From positions 516,133 through 580,132 of the forward strand of contig NW_026111272.1 in the NCBI RefSeq assembly GCF_024679095.1: a stretch of 64,000 nucleotides of DNA, read 5' to 3'. Position numbers and translations under genes: made by a program. Under the pieces are notes generated by a model. It was not told the DNA's origin and did not search any database. It worked only from the letters and a program-made list of their open reading frames with translations. This document shows positions 47,681 through 60,122 of the stretch, piece by piece. Each line of letters begins with the position of its first letter. Position 1 is the first letter of the stretch. The stretch is from Eriocheir sinensis. Taxonomy: Eukaryota > Arthropoda > Malacostraca > Decapoda > Varunidae.

Positions 47681-47861
47681 TAAATGATCACTCCACTCTT
47701 CGTCAATTTTCGCTGGGCTAGCAGCTCATTAAATAGATCTGCACTCCATTGTCTCCACGGCACTGTTATTGAGAACGATCAATGTCCATTATGGATAATA
47801 CTTCCACAAACACGCTCTTCTTTTCAGGGAGTTCGTCTATCACTTCCTTATAGTCTATAAT

Positions 47862-48368
<507 letters not shown>

Positions 48369-48539
48369 GTGCAGTTTATTTTTCTCTGCATTTTTTCAAC
48401 AGAAGCCGCAGGGATGAAAGACGAGAAACATTATATTTTCTAAAGCAAGACGAGTCATTCATTCACTGGAGAGGTTTTTCTGAATTTAAATCTTATGACT
48501 TACTGAGTTCTGGTCACGTGATATATGGGAGGCGGCGAC

Positions 48540-48960
48540 GACGGCGGTGGTGGTGACATTATTCCTGGTATATGTGGTGGTGGTGATGGTGGTAGTGGTG
48601 GTGGTAGTATTGATGGTGGTAGTGTGAATAATGGTGGTAGTGATAATGGCAGTATTGGTGGTGGTAGCGGTGGTTGGTTGGGATGGTCATGGTGGTGGTG
48701 GTGGTGGTGGTTTGGGATGGTCATGGTGGTGGTAGCGGTGGTGGTTTGGGATGGTCATGGTGGTGGTGGTGGTGGTGGTTTGGGATGGTCATGGTGGTGG
48801 TGGTGGTGGTTTGGGATGGTCATGGTGGTGGTGGTGATGGTGGTGGTGGTGGTGGTTTGGGATGGTCATGGTGGTGGTGGTGGTGGTGGTGGTTTGGAAT
48901 GATTATGGTGGTGGTGGTGGTGGTGGTTTGGGATGGTCATGATGGTGGTGGTGGTAGTGG
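48540..48960. repeat. GGT-rich minisatellite
   Basis: Seven to eight units of TTTGGGATGGTCATGGTGG plus (TGG)n, after a (GGTGGTAGT)n region. Gly/Trp/Val frames are incidental. Confidence 0.9.
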
Positions 48961-49088
48961 TACGCAAGATGGTGGAAGGTAAAGTATGAAGAAGAATAAA
49001 AAGAAAAGAGGATGGGAGGAACAAAAACAATTCCTAATGAGTAAAGTAAAACAGGCGGGTGTTGACCTTTGCTCTGTAAGGGACATCA

Positions 49089-49290
49089 GCCCATATTCTC
49101 AAACACTTCGGGGCTTGCACACCCACATTAGACAAGGCTTTCATAGAGGTATTTTTATGAGTCTAGTGATAGTTTAATACGGCTTCTGCACTTCGAATGT
49201 GAAAAACAACTCGTGAGAACCCGACTAATCTCCTTTGCGGCCTTTGGAAATATTTTTGTTAAAGCCGAAAATGTCTAAGTATACGGGCCG
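49089..49290. mobile_element. MITE, third copy
   Basis: Ends GCCCATATTCTCAAACACTT and AAAATGTCTAAGTATACGGGCC. Internal GACAAGGCTTTCATAGAGG and CCGACTAATCTCC are shared with the 37,260 copy. Confidence 0.75.
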
Positions 49291-49300
49291 CAGATAAGGT

Positions 49301-49640
49301 CTTTTTTTTTTTTTACGTGAACCCCTATAGCGCCGGTAGGCTTTCTTGAGGGGCCTGGATGGTAGTCAGCTCCAGTCCGTCATGGCGCAGGCAAGTGTTT
49401 ATAATGGCGCCATCATCTCTTGGCTCATGCTGCCCCCCGGAACTCCTTCTTGATTCACTTGGACGGTTTCCTCAAGAGTCCGGGATGATGAGTGGTCTTC
49501 AGGACAGCATGTGGGTAGTTTTAAGCCATTCGGCGGTGACTGAAAAATCCGAGGTGGTAGCGCAGGGATTCGAACCCGCGACGTCCATCACGCGGTGAAT
49601 GTGGGCCCAGCACCTTACTACTCAGCCACCGCCTACCCAT
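49301..49640 (-). mobile_element. tRNA-derived SINE
   Basis: On the minus strand the head (49,640-49,555) reads GCGGTGGCTGAGTAGTAAGG, with A-box TGGCTGAGTAG, and, ~40 nt on, a perfect B-box GGGTTCGAATCCC. An unrelated body follows (CAAGAAAGCCTACCGGCGCT then ATAGGGGTTCACGT) and an A13 tail. The two boxes form an internal RNA polymerase III promoter. The head is tRNA-like (Leu/Ser-type A-box GGCTGAG). It is not a working tRNA: no acceptor pairing is apparent. Confidence 0.8.
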
Positions 49641-49714
49641 GAGGCTCGGGATAGCAGGCGTGGCGTGGCAGAAGCTAGCCTTGTCAAGTTATCACTAGCC
49701 TCACAAAACTACCT

Positions 49715-50100
49715 GTGGAGACACTAACACAACCCCTACGATAACCTTATCAAATATAGATGTGTAACGCCCTCTACAGGTTTGAGAATATGGGTCAGAA
49801 GGTCTTGAGGCTCAGAACCGTAGGCGTGGCGTGGCAGAGGCCTTGTCAACTATCACTAGGCTCATAAAACAATCCATGGAAACAATGATGCAACCCCTAC
49901 GATAGCCTTACCAAATGTTAGTGTGTGTAAGTCCCGGAGGGTTTAAGAATATGAGCCTTACTTATTTACTGTCTTATTTACTATCTTATTTACTGTATTA
50001 CTAGTTAAATAAAACTACCCATGGAGACACTAACACAACCCTTACGAAAGCCTTATCAAATGTGGGAGTGTATGTTCTTAAACTTTTGAGAATGTGGTCC
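49715..50100. repeat. Three MITE half-copies in tandem
   Basis: Segments ending AGGTTTGAGAATATGGGTC (49,797), GGGTTTAAGAATATGAGCC (49,958) and CTTTTGAGAATGTGGTCC (50,100) each carry the CACAACCC.TACGA-AGCCTTA block of the MITE right half, separated by AGAAGGTC..GAGGCTCAGAAC linkers. Confidence 0.7.
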
Positions 50101-50304
50101 AGAAGGTCAGGAGACTCAGAACAGGCGTGGCTTGGTGTGGCCGGGCAGAAGAAGCAGCATCCAACAGCTCGCGAGGCCGACTTTAACGCCGGTGTGTCGG
50201 GGAGCAGGCGAGGCGGCGCTTAACGAACGAGAAAAATGTCACAAACTGGAAGGAACTCAGACAGGGAACGACGGTAATAACACGGACAGCCTCCTCCTTG
50301 CTTG

Positions 50305-50365
<61 letters not shown>

Positions 50366-50640
50366 TGTTGTCGATTGTTACTGCGAAACTGAAGTAGCAA
50401 CACTCATATGATTGCGTAATTTTATCTGTAACTATAATATTCTATGTCCTCGAATACTAAATGTTAGGTAGACAATTTTTCTATCACACACAATAAATGC
50501 TGCCAAAACCTCGCTCTGAATCTATAACGGGAAGATCAACGCTATATTTCCTTTCATATTCTTCGTAATAGTATAGTTTGTACGATTAAGTGTCACTGCT
50601 TCTTCTGTGTCTGTAGAAGGAGGCATTTCAACGACGGTTT
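50101..50640. other. Unassigned, with (CA)n
   Basis: (CA)n at 50,306-50,361. A GC-rich patch lies at 50,145-50,225. No gene seen. Confidence 0.5.
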
Positions 50641-50689
50641 CTTTAATGCTTTGTTTGTCTTCGCGCTCTGACACTCCATTCTCTTTACT

Positions 50690-51180
50690 GTCTTCCCTTT
50701 CTTGACGAGCAAAAAGCAATGGACTGACGGTTTTCTAGATGTTGTTTTTGTCTTCGCGTTTTACATTCCTGGCTTTCTTCCCTTCCTTGGCGGACAAAAA
50801 GCAATGGACTGACGGTTTTCTAGATGTTACTTTTGTCTTCGCGTTTTACATTCCTTACTTTCTTCCCTTCCTTGGCGAGCAAAAAGCAATGGACTGACGG
50901 AATGGACTCTACTGTTGTGTTTGTCTTCCCGTTCTCCTTTCCTCCGTCTTCCCTTCCTTGGCGTAATACACTGACGGTATCCACAATGTTATGTTTGTCT
51001 TCCCGTCCTCCTTTCCTCTCTGTCTTCCCTTCCTTAGCGTAATACACTGACGGTATCCACAAAGTTGTGTTTGTCTTCCCGTTCTACTTTCCTCCCTGTC
51101 TTCCCTTCCTTAGCGTAATACACTGACGGTATCCCCAATGTCCTGTTTGTCTTCCCGTTCTTCTTTCTTCCCTTCCTTGG
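50690..51180. repeat. ~75-90-bp tandem repeat
   Basis: Six to seven units share TTGTCTTCCCGTTCTCCTTT, TTCCCTTCCTTGGCG and either CAAAAAGCAATGGACTGACG or TAATACACTGACGGTATCCAC. Confidence 0.85.
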
Positions 51181-52034
51181 CCGCCTGAAAGTACCGCCCG
51201 CCGCCGTAACACTCGCGGCGGGCTGGGTAAACACGGCCGTGATGAAGGTCGGTGCATATGGTGTGAGGTGCGGCGCCTTAACTTCAGACGTGCCAGATAG
51301 ATACAGCGGCTGCACCTCCCTCGCTGCGGCCCTCCCCTCCCGACGCCGCTCCATCCCCTTCACTGTTGGCTGCGCGCCTTCTCTATCTATCGACCTATCT
51401 ATTTATCTATGTGTATGTATCTGCGTTATCTACTTCCTTCTTGATTTTACATGTTGCGACTCCAAAATCTCTACTGAATCGTTCGTTACTCTGCTGTTAC
51501 GTCACTCCAAGTACGTCGCGTGGTTCCTCTGAGGCTCTAAACACCGTTCCATTAAGGCTACTAATTGAATTTCTTCCTTTTACGAGAACGATTCTTTCAT
51601 TCTTTTGGGGGGAAAGCGATGCGAAGCCAAAGCGAAGCCAAAAGTCTCCATTGTATCCGAGGAAGATATCAACTTCCGCAAAATAAATACGCAAGATGTA
51701 TGTAAAGAGTTTTGGTTCAGTTCGAGGATTACAACTTTAGGGGCCGCGGAGCCTGGAAGATTTGGCCCCGGCCAGCATGAACGGTCAAGCATGGGGCCGC
51801 GCGGGCACGCCGGGGAGGCGGCAGCTACACTACAGGCTTCTTAACGTTCCCCTTTCACTTATTACATACACTCTTATCTTTATCTAAGCATTCAATCATC
51901 ATTCATATAAAATCCATAGTGGAGTTATTTTCACCGCATGAATGTCAACTCTGTAAATAGTATAGGCTTGTCGGTGAGCCACAAAGGTTGGAATGTTGCT
52001 GACAACTACCACAAGTCATGAAATGGGTACTCAC
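51181..52034. other. Intron of the fat-like gene, with CpG-rich patches
   Basis: CpG-rich at 51,185-51,370 and 51,735-51,835. No further cadherin exon was recognised here. Presumed intron 3' of the 52,035-54,332 exon. Confidence 0.5.
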
Positions 52035-54332
52035 CTTGCGTGTCGACGGAGAAGTACCCCTGGCCGTCCCCGCCGGTGATGGCGTACAGCAACTAGTCAA
52101 TGTCGGGGTCCCGGGCCTCCAACATGATGACCTCAGCGCCGGGGGGGCAGGTTCTCCTTGACCCAGGCCCGCAGCACGCGCTGGGGGAACATCGGGGGAC
52201 CCAAGTTTTCATCCACGTCGTGGACTTGGACGAAGAGGCTGGCGTTAGCGCTCAGGGCGGGATTGCCGCCGTCCTGGGCCCGGACCGTCACGTTGTAGGA
52301 CTGCCGCACCTCAAAGACCAGCGGCTGGGCGAGGCACACGACGCCGGTTTTCTCGTCGATGCGAAAAACATACTCGTGGCCGCTGACGAGGCTGTAGGTC
52401 AGCTGGCCGCCCATGCCTAGGTCCGGGTCGGTGGCCTGCAGGGACGCCACCACCGCGCCCAGCGGCAGGTCCTCCGGGATGTCAACCCTGAGGCTGCGGG
52501 CGGCACCGAAGTCTGGCGGACAGTCGTTGATGTCCAGAACCGTCACCATGAGCCGGAACAGAGCAGACTGCGGGTGTTCGGGCGCGCCGCTCACGGTCCA
52601 GGCCGCCCAGCATGTACACAATGCCAGTCGTTCTGTCAACCGTTAACTCGTCCACATTCGACACCAACTCGTACGTTATCTGGGCGTTCAGACCCTCGTC
52701 CGCGTGGCGAAAATGCGTGTGACGTAAGACCCCGTTGGCTTATTCTTGTCCAGCGTCACCTCCGTGTTGGGCGTGTTGAACTGAGGCGCGTTATCGTTGG
52801 CGTCAAGAATTCTAGTTATAACCTTGGCCGAGGACTGTTTCCCGAGGGCGTTGCTGGCCTGGTCCACCGCCGCCACCGTCAAGCTGTAGTAGGCCGTCAG
52901 CTCATGGTCCAGCCAGTCAGCCGTTGATATTAGGCCTGTGCGAGGGTTTATAGAGAATTTTTCGTCTTCAATCCCTGCCACGATCCTGAATACCACTCTG
53001 CCGTTGATGCCCTGGTCTGTGTCCGAGGCGGCCACCCGCACGACGGGGGTTTGGGGCGGCGCCTCCTCGTTCACCGCCTCCTCGTACTGCTCCCGCGCAA
53101 ACACTGGCGCGTGGTCGTTGACGTCGGTAATGTTGACGTGGACGCTGACTCTCATCCTGCGCGTGGGAGTCCCGCAGTCGACGGCCTGGATGGTTAGGTT
53201 GTAGCCTTCTGGCGCCAGCTCGCGGTCCAGCAGCTTGAGCACCACAAGATTGTACTCCTTGTCGTGGACCTGTGTGACGCTGAAGAGCCTGTCGGGGTCC
53301 CCGGCCACGATGACCACCTGGTCCACGCGGCCACTCTCGCCTTCGTCCTCGTCGTCCACCTTGATGATGGCGTATATGTGGGTGTGGGCGTGCTCGACCA
53401 CGTGGGACAGATGCTGCATCGAGATTCTTGGCGCGTGGATGTTGACTTGGTACACCTGGACCTCCACTGTGGCTCGCGCCGCGGCGGAGGCCCGCGTGTT
53501 AGGTGGCTGCGGCCCGCGGTCCTGGGCGAGGACTGTTATCCTGTGTGACCGCCCATAGGTGTGGGAGAGTAGGCGTGTTATGCTCAGGACGCCATTGGTC
53601 GGGTGAACGGCGAACAGGTTTGACCTGTGGTCCTGCAGCAGGTAGTAGACCTGGCCGTTGATGCCGTCGTTGGCGTCGTGGGCCGTCACGGAGAGGAGCG
53701 ACGTGTGGAGCGACGCGTCCTCGCCCACACTCACCTGGTATGACGTGGGAAAAAACAACGGTAAGTTATCGTTCGTATCTAGCACCCGCACCGTCACGTT
53801 GACCCTGGCCTTGAGGGGCGCACCGCAGCGGACGGCACTGCGGGCCTGCGCCTCCACCACTAAGTTGTACCTCTCCCGCCGCTCACGGTTCAGCACGTCC
53901 CGCAACCCTGTTTTTGTCCTTCCGTGCAGCACCACGACGCCGCCAACCACCTCCGACTCGGCCGTGAAGAAGCCGTGCGTGTCCCCGTCAGCTATAGTGT
54001 ACGTGACGTGGGTGGTGGGCGGCAGGTTCTCGAGGGACACGCCCATGAGCTCCTTCCCGGACACGTGCGTCCTGGGCAGCGAGTTCTCGTAGATGCTAAC
54101 ATTGTACCAGTCCCTCAGGAACCTGAGAGACTTCGGGCTGGCTGCCGCGGCGGCGCTCCAGCACAGCCACGGCAGCCCCAGCAGAAGCACCAGAAGGAAG
54201 AGACACGGGGGTGGCCGCGGCCGCCGGCTGAGAAGTGGCCTGTCCGGGGCGTGGCGTGCGGGAGACGGCGGGGCCAGCAGCGTCCGCAGGCCCGCTCCCT
54301 GGGCCATCATGTCACGTGTGGGCGGGAATCAC
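52035..54332 (-). CDS. kug: Fat-like cadherin, first coding exon (disrupted)
   Basis: The minus-strand exon lies between an acceptor (CTCGTTGCAG|GTGATT) and a donor (GCAAG|GTGAGT), with ATG at 54,310 after 22 bases of 5' UTR. The first 540 codons are open: a signal peptide (hydrophobic core at residues ~36-51), then EC1 (62-181), EC2, EC3 and EC4, with linkers DTNDN (178-182), DVNDHAP (396-402) and DANDNAP (503-509). The EC1 opening YNVSIYENSLPRTHV, NRERRERYNLVVEA and YAIIKVDDEDEG follow FAT1-3/fat-like rather than Drosophila fat or dachsous. Fat-like cadherins are giant adhesion receptors guiding planar polarity and collective migration. Beyond residue ~535 the frame slips near 52,715, ~52,595 and at a G7 run (52,142-52,148), and TAG interrupts DPDID-LLYAITGG (~52,094). 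The orthologue symbol is inferred. Confidence 0.8.
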
Positions 54333-54361
54333 CTGCAACGAGACCACACAACGTTACACAT

Positions 54362-54416
<55 letters not shown>

Positions 54417-55690
54417 TATGTATGGTTAGCATCAAATGTTTAGATCATAAAAATATGCCTTCGAAAGAAGCCTTACACCTGCATTACCTGCCTAAAACAC
54501 TTTCTAGGAAACACGCAACCAACAAACAGAGGAATTAAAAAAAGAACCAGAGAAAAATGAAGATGAATCGAGAAAAATGTGAAGCAAGAAAAGGCGACGA
54601 AGAACCTAGGAATACAAAACATAATCTGGGAATCGTGTGTGTGTGTGGCGTGCATGCAATATGTCCTCGGCGACAGAGTTCCACTGGGCGACGCGAGGCC
54701 GGCGGCGCATTGCCCGGGTGTTCCATCCCTCACTGCCGCCACGACAACACACCTCGCCACCGCCCGCCGCGACGCTCGGGAATAAAGAAACGCTGTGCGC
54801 TCGAGGACTCCATTCACACCACCTTGCCTCAGCCCGTCAGGAAGGCGCGTGTGTGTGCATGTGCGTGAGGGTGAGAGACAGACAGACAGACAAATATTCA
54901 GACAAACAGATGAGCTGAGAAACAGAAACAGACAATTTAGGCGCTTTACAAGAAAATAAGATTATAAAAACTACCGATACAAAATTCAAAAGAGGTCAGG
55001 TATGCATTGGAACAGGATAAAAAACTACCATAGTCATCATCAAACTGGAATGGAACGTGACAGCAAAGAACAGTGTAGAGAGAGATAGAAACATTATAAT
55101 CGTGATCTTATTAGTAACGACTCATTCCCTTCACCTCTTCTGTCAGTCACGGTCTACAGTCTCCCAAAAGGATGAAAAACACACCAGTTACGATCAGACT
55201 AGAAGAATAAATACAGCAAAGAAAGCGAGGTGAAGAAGAAAAATAGCATACGCCATACGAGACTCATTTCCCAAGACCTACACAAACCAAACCATGTTCA
55301 CCACAATGCTCCGTTACTTCTACGCAATACTAGATACCAATAAAATTTTCCTGTGTAGTTTCTTAAAATTCCCTCTTTTTATATCACCGCCAAACACTAT
55401 AGGGATACAAGTAGTTTTTTTTGTCCTATTGTATGTTTGTTTGGTGAGCATACAAACTTGCTGTATTGGACTGTAAAACTGGCCCTCAGTCATTCACGGT
55501 CCAGATTCCCCCGAAACATTTCCTCAAAGCCAAACAGCAGCAGCAGCGCCACGACTTTTGTTACGGCGGGAAAGACAAATAGGAAAGGAATTTTGAGAGT
55601 TGAGGAATGAACATTCAGACTTGTCATCGCATAGTGTTGTTATATAAAACAAATTCAGGTAAACAAACAGATTACCACCTTATGATGTTT
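54333..55690. other. Upstream intron/5' region of the fat-like gene
   Basis: (CA)n at 54,364-54,412 and a CpG-rich patch at 54,655-54,850. No upstream non-coding exon could be fixed. The rest is A/T-rich. Confidence 0.5.
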
Positions 55691-55697
55691 GCCCGTT

Positions 55698-55900
<203 letters not shown>

Positions 55901-56059
55901 CCCTAACACCTCAACCAATCAAAGTCGAGCGCAAAAAATGGGCGGCGATTAAGAGACAATCCAAATGCCATCAACTCTGCCAGCAAGCCACCGCTGAAAG
56001 GGAACTGCGGACCGCTAATAACACGAGAGAGGGGCGACACAAACACACACAGGGATGCA

Positions 56060-56460
56060 AAGTGCTTACGGAGACTACAAGCGGCCAGACAGACGGATGG
56101 ACTACACGTGGGAAGAGCGATCCAAATACACACAGGGCTACACAGAGATATAAAAAGACTACAAGAAGTTATACAATTAAACGGCTTACACATAACAGCT
56201 CATAAGAATACATATACACAGCTTAAGGAGACTACAAGAGGCCAGACAGAAGGACAGCTCACACATTACAGCTCCTGAGAGTACACACACGATACTGCAC
56301 AAGGCTCTAAGGAGACTACGAGAGGCCAGACAGACGAACAGCTCACACATTACAGCTCCTGAGAGTACAGACATGACGATACAGAAGGCTTTACGGAGAC
56401 TACAAGAGGCCAGACAGACGAACAGCTCACACATTACAGCTCCTGGGAGTGGGTTATTCG
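56060..56460. repeat. ~84-bp tandem repeat
   Basis: Units share GAGACTACAAGAGGCCAGAC, AGCTCACACATTACAGCTCC and TGAGAGTACA. Clear starts are near 56,229, 56,312 and 56,395, with a diverged unit before them. Confidence 0.85.
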
Positions 56461-56780
56461 GCAACTTTTCTCCCCATCCATAAACATATCGTCAACATCA
56501 TAAGACAATCGCCTAAGTAATTTTTCAGCGATTTCCAGGTTTTTGTCTACATCAGTTTTCCAGCATGTGACGCCCATTGTTGTATAGTTGCCTTCGACAT
56601 TCAAGGTTTGAGTGTCCTAGACTTGACCTTTTCATTTCTGCCTAATAATCTTAAGACAATGACAGTTCTTTCCTGATTTTCTGAAAACTAAAAAATAATG
56701 ACTTAGGCGGTTTGTTTACGAAGGTGACGATATATAACCTCCTCTCAAAGCTTCTAGTGGTGTTTCCCTCAACTACTTAT
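56461..56780. other. No recognisable gene
   Basis: A/T-rich, unassigned. Confidence 0.6.
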
Positions 56781-57480
56781 CTGTCCAATTTGTTTCAGTT
56801 TGTTTTATTCTAAGGGTTAATTCTGCGCTCCTGTTGCTGAAGCTTCAAGAAATAAGATCCAAGACACCATTTGCGCGGCTTCTAGCGGCAATCCAGTGAT
56901 TTCTGGGTCGAAGGTCCTACCTACGTGCTCCGACTGCTAACGCCTCAAAAATATGACCCAAGACTCTATTTGCTCAGTTTCTTGCAGTGATTTCTGGGTC
57001 GAAGGTCAGGATAACTTATGTACTCCGATTGCTAAAGCTTCTAGCAATACAACCCATGACTCTATTAGCGCGGTTTCTGGACGTCATGCAATGATTTCTG
57101 GGTCGAATTTCAGGATAGCGTCTATAATTCTGTTGTTAACGACTCTAGAAATACAATACAAGGTTCTATTGGAGTTATTTCTGGGTCAAAGGTCTGAATA
57201 ATTGCGCTTCGGTTACTAACGCTGCGAGAGTTACAACCCAAGCCTCCCTTCATCCAGACAGCAACGTGGAGGTAACTTGAAGGTCCACAGATCCGAGTAG
57301 CATAATCGAGGTGGCAGATACGAGTACAATTTGAGGTTAACTTCTGCGCTTTGGTTACTAACGCTGCGAGAATTACAACATAAGCCTCCCTTCATCTAGC
57401 TAGCAATATGGGGGTAACATGGAGGTCCTTAGATCTGAACAGCACAATCGAGGTGAGGTTTAACTAGTGGCAGATGCATT
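56780..57480 (-). repeat. Tandem array built from a CR1 RT segment
   Basis: Six ~80-140-bp units (near 56,832, 56,931, 57,025, 57,128, 57,206 and 57,349) share (C/T)T(C/G)TT(G/A)CTAACGCT, then AATA.AACCCAAGACTCTAT and GATTTCTGGGTCGAAGG. They align with 40,190-40,290, the CR1 sequence encoding NRANRVLGFISRSVSNRS (minus). The last unit is followed by GGTGAGGTTTAACTAGTG, matching the CR1 segment encoding [11 protein letters not shown]. Confidence 0.7.
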
Positions 57481-57504
57481 TTACATCTTTGCTCCGACTG
57501 CTAT

Positions 57505-60122
57505 AGTCTATCGACTCTCTCGACATAACTGCTGCTCTTGAGGAGATCTCCCCCCAGGCTACTAATGATTCACTGTTTGTTATCCACACAGGTACGAACG
57601 ACGTCACCACGACCCGGTCTGAGGAACTCCTGGAGAAGTACCGTAGGCTCATCCAGCAGTATAAGACTAAATCCCCTAACATTTTGATTTCAGGAGTTCT
57701 ACCACGGACTTGGGCGGAGAGCGACTTTTTCAGTAAGGCCTTCAGCCTAAACAACCGCTTACAGACTCTTTGCAGGGAGCTTGACGTGGAGTTCCTAAAC
57801 GCATGGGACAATTTCTATGGACAAAATGAGCTCTTCCACAGGGACGCATTGCACCTTTCTCCCATCGGGGCAGCCAGACTCGGAAGGCTCCTCAACGAAG
57901 CAGTGTGTGTCATCCGAGCAAAAAAACGAGTCACGGCCACGTCCCTCCACCCCGCCCGTGTAAATAGACGCCGTGCATCGCAACAAACCCGTAACCGTGA
58001 TCCCGCAAGTACCACCACCTGTATTACCAAGCCTCTAGATAACTTAAAAATCCTTAGTTTCAATGCGCGTAGCCTAAGAAACAAATTTGATGAACTGAGA
58101 TGTCTTGCTTTAACAGAAAATTTTGACATAATTGCTATAACCGAAACATTTATCGACACCACAAATATTGATTTAAGTTCCGAATACAACATAGATGGCT
58201 ACAGACTCTTCAACAAAGATCGTGTAAACCGCAGAGGCGGTGGCGTCGCCCTTTATGTCAAAAGCTATTTGCAACCCACTGACAAAACACCGGGAAACAG
58301 TAACGTTGAACATTTGTGCGTGCGAGTAAACATTGCAAAAGTCAATTTAAATATATCTGTCACCTACAGACCTCCCGGGCAATCACTCGATGACGACCTT
58401 GAAATGTACAGCGTCTTAAGGCAGTCACTTAATAACAACGACTCACTGATATTAGGAGACTTTAACCTCCCCCATATCGACTGGGCGACACTGTCAGGTA
58501 CAGAAGGCGAGTCACATAGAATGATCGAATTTCTAGAAGAAAATTATCTAAGCCAAATGGTTTCTGAGCCAACTCGACAAAATAATATACTCGACCTTGT
58601 TATAACGACCCAAGATAACCTTGTCAGTAGTGTCACGGTAGGAGAACACCTCGGTTCTTGCGATCATAAATTAGTGCCCGTCGACATTAAAGCTCAATCA
58701 TCAGTGACTGAAAATAAAGTAAAGGTGCCCAATTTCAAAAGAGCTAACTTCGTAGAAATCCGACAAAAACTAACAGAAATACAACTATCAGATGACGGCA
58801 ACGCAGAGGAAGCCTGGCTAAGCCTTAAAAATCACTTACTCACTCAGCAGAACACATTCGTCCCCTTGTGCGAGAAGCGAATTAACACTAATAAAAGCCC
58901 ACCATGGTTTAATAGCGAAATTAAACAATCAGTCAATGAGAGAAAATTGTTTTACAGGTTAAAGAAAGAACAAAGCACGCCCGAGAACATTAGACTCTAT
59001 AATGATGCCAGGCGACGAGTAAAAAGACTAGTAGGTCAGGCAAAGCGTAGATATGAAGAAAATATTGCAGCCAACTGTAAAAATAACCCGAAATCTTTCT
59101 TCAGTTACATAAACAACAGAAAGGCGATCAAAAGTGGTATTGGACCTTTAACAAACAGCGACGGTGCACTAGTGACTGACAGCCAACACATTGCAAACCT
59201 CTTAAACAATTACTTTTCCTCGGTGTTTAATACTAACAGTCTTCCTCTCGCTACCACCAACACCAGTACGATTGTAAATCTCGAGCATGCATTGCCTAAT
59301 TTTGAAATAACAACCGATGAAGTCCTTAAAGCTCTCCATTCACTTAAAACAAATAAAAGTCCTAGACCTGACAAAGTATATCCAACTCTGCTGAAAGAAA
59401 CGAAGAGCGAAATACTCTCCTCCCTCACAACCGTATTCAATATGTCCTTGCGACAAGGCATCGTCCCTTCAGATTGGAAAAAGGCTAACGTGACACCGAT
59501 TTTCAAGAAAGGAGACAAAAAAGTACCAGGTAATTACAGGCCCATTAGTCTAACTTCGGTTGTAGGTAAGCTACTTGAGGGCATAATTAGAGACAAACTT
59601 GTGAGTTACCTTGAAAGCCACTCATTGATTGGGGACTCACAACATGGCTTCCGAAACAAAAGATCCTGCCTATCAAACCTATTAACCTTTTATAACGACC
59701 TCTTCACTGTTTATGACGTAACCAAATCACTGGACGTAGTCTATCTTGATTTCCAGAAAGCGTTTGATAAAGTCCCGCATCATAAATTACTTTACAAATT
59801 AAAGCAAATAGGTATTGACGGTCAAGTAAACCAATGGATCGCGAATTGGTTGAGCAACAGACAACAAAGAGTAGTGATTGACGGATTTAACTCAGAGTGG
59901 GCGCCTGTCACTAGTGGCGTCAGGGCTCGGTCCTTGGCCCAGTGCTCTTCATTATTTACATCAACGACGTGGATGTTGGACTCAATAACCGCATTAGTAA
60001 ATTTGCAGACGACACAAAGATTGGTAACTCGGTTCTCACTGACGAAGACAGGCAAAGCCTCCAAGAGGATTTGCACAAAATTTCAGCTTGGTCGGATAGA
60101 TGGGAGATGCCCTTTAACGTAG
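57505..60122 (+). pseudogene. CR1-B polyprotein: esterase-endonuclease-RT in one frame
   Basis: In order: SGNH/GDSL esterase (VIHTGTNDV with block-III GTND; ALHLSPIGAARLG with the D-x-L-H-L block), normally in CR1 ORF1; a basic linker (RVNRRRASQQTRNRDP); APE endonuclease (ILSFNARSLRNKFDEL, IAITETFIDT, SVTYRPPGQS, LILGDFNLPHIDW, SEPTRQNNILDLVIT, GSCDHKLV); and RT (NVTPIFKKGDKKVPGNYRPI, DVVYLDFQKAFDKVPHHK). The frame stays open from the esterase to 59,920, then slips at GVRARSLAQ, where GVPQGSVLGP is expected. The nuclease catalytic E, D-x-N and S/C-DH residues are visible. The GDS block of the esterase is lost at the 5' truncation. Confidence 0.85.

Noticed and set aside
49555..49640. Functional tRNA gene
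   Set aside because: The A- and B-boxes are present but the segment continues into a SINE body with a poly(A) tail, and no acceptor-stem pairing is apparent.
53235..54538. Plus-strand frames opposite the fat-like exon
   Set aside because: Antisense shadows of a GC-rich coding exon.
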